Assembly: GCA_947476045.1 (NCBI GenBank)
Contig: CANJNZ010000023.1
Location: 1 to 57,624 of the forward strand
Reading direction: 5' to 3'
DNA: 57,624 nt
Source: Chthoniobacteraceae bacterium
GTDB taxonomy: Bacteria; Verrucomicrobiota; Verrucomicrobiia; Chthoniobacterales; Chthoniobacteraceae
The notes under the pieces: generated by a model
Told to the model about the DNA's origin: nothing
What the model saw: only the letters and a program-made list of their open reading frames with translations
Databases searched by the model: none
Shown here: positions 51,943 to 57,624 of the stretch, in pieces
Layout of the letters: every line of letters begins with the position of its first letter
How positions within the stretch are numbered: the stretch's first letter is position 1
Translations under genes and position numbers: made by a program

Positions 51943-53127
51943 CTACTCCCGCTGCCAGCGGCGTGCTTTTAACTCGAAGCGCGGGAGCGAAGGCGCTCGT
52001 GTGACTGGTATGCGGAGGGTGAAGGCTGCCGTGAAGGCGCGCTCAAGTCGGCTCGCGGCGGTGTCGTCGGTGGTTTCGATGTCCACGGAGAGTTCGTGCA
52101 TTTCACCACGACTCGCGACCGTCACTCGGTATTCGGCGACTTCGGGAATCGAGCGCACGACGGCATCCACGGCGCTCGGGTAAATGTTCACACCACGAAT
52201 GACGAGCATATCGTCGGCGCGCCCTAGGATTCCGCCTTCCAGCCTGTCCGCGCCACGTCGAACGAGGTCGCCGGTGCGATAGCGAAGTAACGGCCATGCG
52301 GTGCGACCGAGTGGTGTGAGGACGAGTTCGCCGATTTCACCGACTGCGCCGGGCTGGAGCGTCTGTGGGTGGATGATTTCCGAAAAGTATCTGTCCTCCA
52401 AAATGCGCAGCGTGTTCGCTTCCCCCGTGCGTTGAAATGCCACGGGGCCGACTTCGGTCATGCCGTAGTGATCCAGCACTTCCGCACCGTGCCATGCTGC
52501 GGAGATACGTTTGCGCACTTCCGGCAGACTGCCACCGGGCTCGCCTGCGACGATGATTTTTCTCACGCAATCTGGCAACGGCAGGCGCTCGGAGGCGGCG
52601 ACCTCGGCGAGATGCAGCGCGTAGGTGGGCGTGCAGCAAAGCACTTCGGCGCGATTCTCGGCGATGGCGCGCAGTCGGGCGGCGCTACTCAGTCCGCCGC
52701 CGGGAATGCAGAGGCAGCCGTATTTCGCAGCGCCCTCGAATGCGGTCCAAAAACCGAGGAACGGGCCGAAGGAAAAAGCGAAATACACGACCGCGGCGGG
52801 CTCGATTCCACCAGCACGGTAGATGTGCGCCCAACTATCGAGCATCCAGTCCCACGACTCCGCCGTGTCGAGAATCACGAGTGGTTGCGCGGTGGTTCCG
52901 CTCGTCTGGCAAAAGTGCGTGTAGCTCGCTCGGGGAAAAGTGAGATTTGATCCGTGTGGCGGATGCGCCGCGAAGTCGGCAACGATGTCGGCTTTCGTGG
53001 TGAAAGGGACACGCGCGGTGAAGTCCGCGATGCTCGCAATTTCGCCGAAGCCAGCGAGACGTTTGCGCTGAAACGGATTCTCCGCGATGGCGGCGAGCAG
53101 CGTGCGAAGTTGGGCGAGTTGACTCAT
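51943..53127 (-). CDS. PaaK-like AMP-dependent ligase (phenylacetate-CoA ligase family)
   Basis: A 394-aa adenylate-forming enzyme of the phenylacetate-CoA ligase type, shorter than classical members (about 430). Motifs are the phosphate-binding QTSGTTAQPLV, YGMTEVGPVAF in the middle, RYRTGDLVRR and GRADDMLVIRGVNIYPSAVD near the C-terminal lid. The carboxylate substrate is not known. It is preceded by a small tyrosine-phosphatase-like gene with a 4-base overlap, so the two are coupled. Confidence 0.9.
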   Translation of the reverse strand: MSQLAQLRTLLAAIAENPFQRKRLAGFGEIASIADFTARVPFTTKADIVADFAAHPPHGSNLTFPRASYTHFCQTSGTTAQPLVILDTAESWDWMLDSWAHIYRAGGIEPAAVVYFAFSFGPFLGFWTAFEGAAKYGCLCIPGGGLSSAARLRAIAENRAEVLCCTPTYALHLAEVAASERLPLPDCVRKIIVAGEPGGSLPEVRKRISAAWHGAEVLDHYGMTEVGPVAFQRTGEANTLRILEDRYFSEIIHPQTLQPGAVGEIGELVLTPLGRTAWPLLRYRTGDLVRRGADRLEGGILGRADDMLVIRGVNIYPSAVDAVVRSIPEVAEYRVTVASRGEMHELSVDIETTDDTAASRLERAFTAAFTLRIPVTRAPSLPRFELKARRWQRE

Positions 53128-53480
53128 GCGCAGGGGAGTTCCATATGTTGCGCAACTTTCGCCTGCAACTCATCCACAAGTTCCGGCTGCATGAATTCGT
53201 AGTCGTCCGGTATATGCAGAGCCACAACCCGCTTGCCATCAAGCGCGCCTGGAAACTTGAGTCGCATCCGATTGGCGTGCGATTTCTCCATCACGAAAAT
53301 CACGTCTGCCCAGCCAATGTGTCCCTCGGTGACGACGACGCGCGCATCCGGCTGAGTGCCAGCCGAGCGGACTTCGTATCCAGCCATAGATGAAAATATC
53401 CTCTCCGCTGTGAGGCTGCGCATACGGTTTCTGCTGCATACGAATAGCAGCTTCGTGGCGTAGGCGTCGCTCGTTCGCAC
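53124..53480 (-). CDS. Low-molecular-weight protein tyrosine phosphatase-like protein
   Basis: A 118-aa protein with the phosphatase loop CSRNRMRS at 15-22 (C-x5-R-S, Cys15 and Arg21), followed by the short fold of this class. It has HIPDDYEFMQPE, where Asp may act as the general acid. It is shorter than the usual 140-160 aa. Its stop overlaps the PaaK-like start. The target protein is unknown. Confidence 0.8.
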   Translation of the reverse strand: MRTSDAYATKLLFVCSRNRMRSLTAERIFSSMAGYEVRSAGTQPDARVVVTEGHIGWADVIFVMEKSHANRMRLKFPGALDGKRVVALHIPDDYEFMQPELVDELQAKVAQHMELPCA

Positions 53481-53486
53481 CGTGGA

Positions 53487-54056
53487 TTAGTGTTTGGCCG
53501 CCTCGGCGGATGCCGGTGGTGTCGCTGGCTTTTTGGCGGGGGCGTCGGGTTTGAAAAGCGCGACCATGCTGCCGCCGATCGCGGCGATGAGGATGCCGGC
53601 CCAGAACTGCCACTTCACCTCGCTCAAACCGCCGCTCGGTGGATGCTGCCACATTGAGACGAGCGCATTCACGATGGGTGCTCCGGCGAAGATGATGGAC
53701 ATGACGACCGGGATGTAAGCCGCCTTTGGCTGTGGTGCCGCGCCGAAGGCCAGCAGCACGCCAAACGCACCGACTGCACCGACGATTCCCGCGATGAGCG
53801 ACCACATTTTTCCCGCAGCGGGATAGCCGAGGAAATTGGTGGAGGCTCCGTTCATGCGCAGCATGAAAAGCGGTGCGAGCACGGCGACGAGCACGTAGGC
53901 GAAACCGACAAAGAGAAATGCCTTCCAGCGCCCATTCGCCAAGTCAGCCATCTCGGTCTGTCCTCGATGTAAATAGACGCCATAAACGCCCCAGCAGATG
54001 ACGGTGAGAAAAGCGAAGAGGATCCAAGTCATAGATTTGTTTTGTGGTTGAGACAT
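53487..54056 (-). CDS. Hypothetical membrane protein (EamA-like)
   Basis: A 189-aa protein with five hydrophobic helices; MTWILFAFLTVICWGVYGVYL near the start resembles the first helix of EamA/DMT transporters, but the protein is about half a normal transporter and the family is not certain. The C-terminus is a flexible Ala/Pro/Lys tail. Alternative start at 54032. It lies 6 bases upstream of the phosphatase gene and may be co-transcribed with it. Confidence 0.65.
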   Translation of the reverse strand: MSQPQNKSMTWILFAFLTVICWGVYGVYLHRGQTEMADLANGRWKAFLFVGFAYVLVAVLAPLFMLRMNGASTNFLGYPAAGKMWSLIAGIVGAVGAFGVLLAFGAAPQPKAAYIPVVMSIIFAGAPIVNALVSMWQHPPSGGLSEVKWQFWAGILIAAIGGSMVALFKPDAPAKKPATPPASAEAAKH

Positions 54057-54089
54057 TGAGTGATTGCGAAGGTGTTCGGTGAAAATTCT

Positions 54090-54635
54090 CTACTTCGACG
54101 GGCGGCGTTTCCGTGGCGTCGTCTCCTTCTTTAACTCGCGAGCGGCGCTAAACTTTGCTGGCGATGGCGAGGACTTCAAGCCCACGGATGGCGGCAGTAA
54201 TTCCGCCGGTGCCTCGGCGAGTTTGGCGCGGATCAGTTCGGGAATCGGCACGGCTGCGATTTGGCCGGTTGCCTTGTCCACGCTGGCGCAGACGGTGGTC
54301 ATGCCGCCACGGGCGACCTCGACGCGGGTGAGCGTGTCTTTTTTCCAAAAGCGAAACACGTAGCGGATGCTACGCGGGCGAATCTCGGTGATGATGAGTT
54401 GCACATCCACAACCTCCTCGAAACGCAGCGGGCGCAGGTATTCGCACGTCGCGCTCACACGCGGCCAGCCTACGGCTTTCACTCCCTCCTGAGCATGGAT
54501 GCTAAAGCCGAGCGCACGGAAAAATGCGTGCTCGGTGTTCTCCATCATGCGGAAAAAATTTGCGAAATGCACGATGCCCGCCATGTCCGTTTCGGAAAAT
54601 TCGACGCGGTGTGTTAGAGTGAATTCGTAGGACAT
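54090..54635 (-). CDS. Acyl-CoA thioesterase (4HBT hot-dog fold)
   Basis: A 181-aa hot-dog fold thioesterase. The active-site helix is SETDMAGIVHFANFFRMMENTEHAFF, with the usual acidic residue and GIVH pattern. A YRFRFWK-like strand follows. The C-terminal 40 residues are a basic extension (KKETTPRKRRPSK) not found in typical members. It is likely to hydrolyse acyl-CoA or 4-hydroxybenzoyl-CoA-type esters. It is 10 bases upstream of the stop of the glycosyltransferase gene and independent of it in function. Confidence 0.9.
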   Translation of the reverse strand: MSYEFTLTHRVEFSETDMAGIVHFANFFRMMENTEHAFFRALGFSIHAQEGVKAVGWPRVSATCEYLRPLRFEEVVDVQLIITEIRPRSIRYVFRFWKKDTLTRVEVARGGMTTVCASVDKATGQIAAVPIPELIRAKLAEAPAELLPPSVGLKSSPSPAKFSAARELKKETTPRKRRPSK

Positions 54636-54645
54636 CTGGCGGAAG

Positions 54646-55971
54646 CTAAGCGGAGCCAGCGCCGGGAGAAAAGGAGGAAGTCAGCGCGCACATGCGTTCG
54701 GCGAGCTTTGCCATGGAAAAATCACGCTGCACGGCGATGCGTCCGCGCTCACCGATGGCGCGGGCTTCGTCGGGATTGCGAAGGAGATTCTCCAGCGCAG
54801 CTGCGAGATTTTCGACGGAGGCGTGTTCGTTTTCAGCGAGATCAAAAAGCACGCCGCCGCCCGTGGCTTCGATGATCTCGGGGAATGCTGACGCGCGCGG
54901 TTGCACGACTGGCACGCCCGCAGCCATCGCCTCGATCACATAAAGCCCGAACGCTTCGCTGTAAGTCGCCGGAGTGCTGAAGACATCGAGGCTCGCGAGG
55001 AATGCCGCCTTCTCATCGCGAGAGACATTCGGCAGCCACTCGACCGCATCGGCGCATCCGGCTTCGCGCAGCCGGGCCTTCAGTTTTTCCACGTAGCTGG
55101 CGTCGTCGGCAGTCATCGAGCCTGCGAAGCGGAGGCGTGCTTCGGGCATCCGTTTTTTCAAAAGGATGAACGCTTCGATGAGCAGGCCGATGCCTTTGCC
55201 CGGCACGAAGCGCGCGAGATAGCCGATGGTGGGTGACTGGTGACTGGTGACTGGTGACTGATTGAGAATTGCCACGCCATTCGGCACCACCTGGATTCTG
55301 CGCGCGGCTTCATCTGTGCTGTAGCGAAGACGTTTTGCCATCAATTCGGCGAAGTATCGGCTCGGTGCGACCCACACGCTCGCGTCGCGCATCCGCTCGG
55401 CGAGCAGCGTCCACACTTGAGCGGCGCTTGGGCCGAGGCCGTCGAGGAAAGTATCCTCGCCTTGTAGAAAACCGATCACCGGCACGCCCAGCTCCGCGCG
55501 CAGCCGACGCGCGAGTCCGGCTTGCAGCGCAGAGGAGAGCCAGATGGCGTCGGGCTTCGCTCCGTCGAACGCCACGCGCAGCCACGCAATCAGCGCCTCG
55601 ATTTCTGAAGACTGATTCCCCTCCTCGCCGCGCAACATCGAGAGCATCATCTCCGCCACCGCCGGACCGCCGGTCTTCGCTGCGCGACCCGCGAGCAATT
55701 TCAACAACCACCGCGCACTCAGCGCGCGATCCAGCCAGCGCGGCATCGCTCGGAAGATGCGCGATTTCTCGCGGAGGAAAGTGCTCACGCCCCCGAAGAA
55801 AATCGGCGACTCAGGCGAGGCGGCGTCTTCATCGAGCGTGAGCGGGAGATACATCGGCAGCATCACCGCGCAATGGCCCTGGCGGATGAGTTCCTTCGCC
55901 AGCGCATTGTCGCGCATGCACACGCCGCAGTGGTAGCTGCCCGTGCCCGGTGTGAGTAAAACGATGTTCAT
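54646..55971 (-). CDS. Glycosyltransferase family 4 (GT-B) with heptamer insertion
   Basis: A 441-aa GT-B glycosyltransferase. N-terminal lobe: TPGTGSYHCGVCMRDNALAKELIRQGH. C-terminal donor-binding lobe: IGYLARFVPGKGIGLLIEAF, then EAFGLYVIEAMAAGVPVVQP with the two conserved glutamates eight residues apart. Four perfect copies of a 7-bp repeat (55232-55259) add SPVTSHQSP at about residues 239-247, exactly at the linker between lobes. It is followed by a 4HBT thioesterase gene. Its own start overlaps the upstream PQQ-like gene by 4 bases. Substrate unknown. Confidence 0.92.
   Translation of the reverse strand: MNIVLLTPGTGSYHCGVCMRDNALAKELIRQGHCAVMLPMYLPLTLDEDAASPESPIFFGGVSTFLREKSRIFRAMPRWLDRALSARWLLKLLAGRAAKTGGPAVAEMMLSMLRGEEGNQSSEIEALIAWLRVAFDGAKPDAIWLSSALQAGLARRLRAELGVPVIGFLQGEDTFLDGLGPSAAQVWTLLAERMRDASVWVAPSRYFAELMAKRLRYSTDEAARRIQVVPNGVAILNQSPVTSHQSPTIGYLARFVPGKGIGLLIEAFILLKKRMPEARLRFAGSMTADDASYVEKLKARLREAGCADAVEWLPNVSRDEKAAFLASLDVFSTPATYSEAFGLYVIEAMAAGVPVVQPRASAFPEIIEATGGGVLFDLAENEHASVENLAAALENLLRNPDEARAIGERGRIAVQRDFSMAKLAERMCALTSSFSPGAGSA
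55232..55259. repeat. In-frame heptamer array inside a glycosyltransferase gene (4 x GGTGACT)
   Basis: Four perfect tandem copies of GGTGACT (AGTCACC on the coding strand). Like the guaA array it has 28 bases and lies between two domains. Confidence 0.9.
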
Positions 55972-57266
55972 TCGCCACGCAGATCGTAGCAGATGATGCG
56001 CGGCTTTGTCCCGCCATCACCGCGCTCGTTCTGGCTCACGTAAAGACGGCCATTCGCGAGCGCGGGCAACGTCCACGTCTCCGGCGCGTGGAAAAGCCGG
56101 CAGCGCGAACGGATTTTTGCGCCAGAGGGCGAAAGTTCGAGCCACGCGAGGTCGCCGAATTCCCCGAGGCACAGCACGCCCGCCTCCGTTTGCAAAAGAC
56201 TCGCGCGGCCAAAGTCCCCGCCGAGATCCGTGCGCCACTTTTCTTTGCCCGTCGCGATTTCGTGGCAGACAAATTCCGCCAGCCGCTCGCTCTGCCCCGC
56301 GCTGGCGTAGAGATGTCCGTCGAGCACGAGCGGCGTCATCCAGTAGATGCCCGTGTTCTCCGCGCTCCATGCGGGCTTCGCCGAAAAATCGGGCGCGATC
56401 TCCACACACACGCCGCCCGCCGTGTATGCCTCCGACACAAACACCCGCGCACCGCTTAGCACCGGCGACGACGCATTCACCGATTCCGCGACGCTCGCGC
56501 GATGCGGGAAAGCGGACAGCACTTTGCCATCGGCGGCATCCATCACGATCAGCCCGCCCGTCGGCGGTCGGCTCTCGCCACCGGCAAACGCCAGCACGCA
56601 ATCGCGCCCGTGGATTTTCGCAGGCACCGGCGAAGCGTAGCTCGCGCCCCACTCGTGCTTCGCGGCCCACAGCGTTTTGCCCGTCGCCACATCGAGCGCA
56701 ACGGTATTCGCAGGCGCACCGTCCACTTTTCCGCCCACCTGCACGATGAGCCGCTGCCCGAGCACCAGCGGCGTCGAGCCATAGCCGAAGAACGCCTTGC
56801 CCATCGCAAAATCCCGCACGCAATCGCGCTGCCACAGCACCTTGCCCGTCGCGATATCCAGCGCCGTGAGTTGCGCCGTGATGCCGAAAGTGAACACCCG
56901 TCCGTCCGCAATCACCGGACTCGTGCGCGGCCCCTCGCTCCCGCCGTAGCGCGGACGATACTGCGCCTCGTAGTCGTATTTCCACATCCCCTTCCCGCTC
57001 TCCGCGTCGAGACACTGCACGACCTCGCGTCCGTCCACCCGATGAAAAATCACACACCGCCCGCCGACAATCGCCGGCCCGCCAAACCCGCTCCCCTTTT
57101 CCACCTGCCAAAGCACACGCGGTCCGTCCTTCGGCAGCTCGCGCAAAAGCTTCGTCTCCGGCGAAGTCGCATTATCCGCCGGCCCGAGCAGCCGCGGCCA
57201 GTCAGCGGCATGGACGCCCCCGATGAAAAGACTCGCAGCAAGTAAAAGAAGCATCCTCGGTTTCAT
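55968..57266 (-). CDS. Secreted PQQ-like beta-propeller protein
   Basis: A 432-aa exported protein. The signal peptide is MKPRMLLLLAASLFIGGVHA. WPRLLGPADNATSPETKLL opens the family fold and repeated blades follow (VVQCLDAESGKGMWKYD, QLTALDIATGKVLWQRD, VALDVATGKTLWAAKHEWG). This is the PQQ-binding-like or BamB-type propeller. There is no visible heme motif. The end overlaps the glycosyltransferase start by 4 bases (ATGA), so the two are coupled. Confidence 0.9.
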   Translation of the reverse strand: MKPRMLLLLAASLFIGGVHAADWPRLLGPADNATSPETKLLRELPKDGPRVLWQVEKGSGFGGPAIVGGRCVIFHRVDGREVVQCLDAESGKGMWKYDYEAQYRPRYGGSEGPRTSPVIADGRVFTFGITAQLTALDIATGKVLWQRDCVRDFAMGKAFFGYGSTPLVLGQRLIVQVGGKVDGAPANTVALDVATGKTLWAAKHEWGASYASPVPAKIHGRDCVLAFAGGESRPPTGGLIVMDAADGKVLSAFPHRASVAESVNASSPVLSGARVFVSEAYTAGGVCVEIAPDFSAKPAWSAENTGIYWMTPLVLDGHLYASAGQSERLAEFVCHEIATGKEKWRTDLGGDFGRASLLQTEAGVLCLGEFGDLAWLELSPSGAKIRSRCRLFHAPETWTLPALANGRLYVSQNERGDGGTKPRIICYDLRGE

Positions 57267-57624
57267 TCAACAGTGATTGGTTGTCGCGCCGTCAACGCAG
57301 CCCCGTCAACACGCCATCAAACCGGGGTGAAATGCGATAGGGAAATTGTATGTTGCAATAATTGAGGGCGGGCGGAAACGCGGAGAAATCACATATACGA
57401 TTTAATGAGGAAATCACAGTTTAAAAGGTAGCTATGAGACCTATAGGTGAGTGCGCCGAAAATCTATCTTTTCTCCTCACGAGTGTCCGGCAGTAACTAC
57501 CACAGTAGTAATTGGTTGCAATCTTGCGGTGTCAAAGGGTTGAAGTCATGTTTTGCAAGTAGTTCATGGAGAGGCATTTTCTCAAATGGATGGACACTCA
57601 GAAGTTGCAAAGTTCTGTGCAGCG
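57267..57624. other. Mostly geneless right edge, possible partial gene
   Basis: The stretch is more AT-rich than the rest. No promoter or terminator is clear for the leftward PQQ-like gene, whose start is at 57266. From 57622 to 57497 the minus strand is open and would encode a C-terminal fragment ending KHDFNPLTPQDCNQLLLW before TAG. See the separate low-confidence entry. Confidence 0.4.
57497..57622 (-). CDS. Possible C-terminal fragment of a gene beyond the window
   Basis: An open frame on the minus strand enters from the right edge and ends with TAG at 57497-57499. The 41 residues visible (including PLHELLAKHDFNPLTP) look more like protein than random sequence but match no family I recognise. 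Base use is unlike neighbouring genes. It may be a real gene end or chance. Confidence 0.3.
   Translation of the reverse strand: MHRTLQLLSVHPFEKMPLHELLAKHDFNPLTPQDCNQLLLW

Overview
The window reads as chromosome from a Verrucomicrobiota bacterium, perhaps of the Chthoniobacter/Spartobacteria side (inference). The evidence is the fused LpxC-FabZ lipid A enzyme next to lpxA, a DUF1501 gene paired with a DUF1549/DUF1553 cytochrome gene, a PVC-type CxxCH dehydrogenase-like protein, several PQQ-type propellers, a tandem DUF1080 protein, and a pseudopilin ending in a FADSHV-type motif. The sequence is GC-rich and densely coded on both strands. Conserved housekeeping genes alternate with secreted proteins of unknown substrate. 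No rRNA, tRNA, CRISPR array, transposase or prophage gene was seen.

Layout. 1-2852 carries lipid A genes (lpxA, lpxC/fabZ) and a small cyclic-nucleotide-binding-fold protein. 2853-3832 has no convincing gene but holds an orphan terminator, a degenerate 21-bp tandem array of about 18 units, and a pair of REP-like hairpins. An EVE-HNH putative modification-dependent nuclease follows. 4697-15441 is mostly secreted redox-like protein: DUF1501 + DUF1549/1553, aquaporin, and an operon of iron alcohol dehydrogenase, PQQ-like propeller and heme dehydrogenase-like protein. 15800-30000 has a secreted barrel-like protein, valS, a DUF6797-type propeller, a large CAP-domain protein, aat, a pseudopilin, an MGDG-synthase-like glycosyltransferase, a HAD hydrolase and guaA. 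29944-32985 holds a GH32-like enzyme divergent from a tandem DUF1080 protein. 33059-34509 is a small accessory patch: a toxin-antitoxin pair whose VapC toxin has an in-frame stop, plus an Imm26-like orphan. 34718-45475 is mainly housekeeping (thiE, tmk, GT2, acetyltransferase, pilC, gap, panC, a leucine-rich lipoprotein, nadB). 45546-57266 has an M16 peptidase pair, a sugar-acid operon (tagaturonate epimerase, TIM-barrel isomerase, RbsD/FucU) interrupted by a FitA/VapC module, a PaaK-like ligase with a small phosphatase, a thioesterase, a glycosyltransferase and a PQQ-like protein.

Three signals stand out. First, 7-bp tandem repeats recur in the window. They flank guaA in inverted orientation, precede panC, and sit in frame inside guaA and inside a glycosyltransferase gene; the 21-bp array (3 x 7) may be related. 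Second, the FitA/VapC module lies between perfect 37-bp direct repeats that duplicate the 3' end of the upstream epimerase gene, as though the module entered there and rebuilt the gene end. Third, the other VapC is a clean one-codon nonsense allele behind an intact antitoxin.
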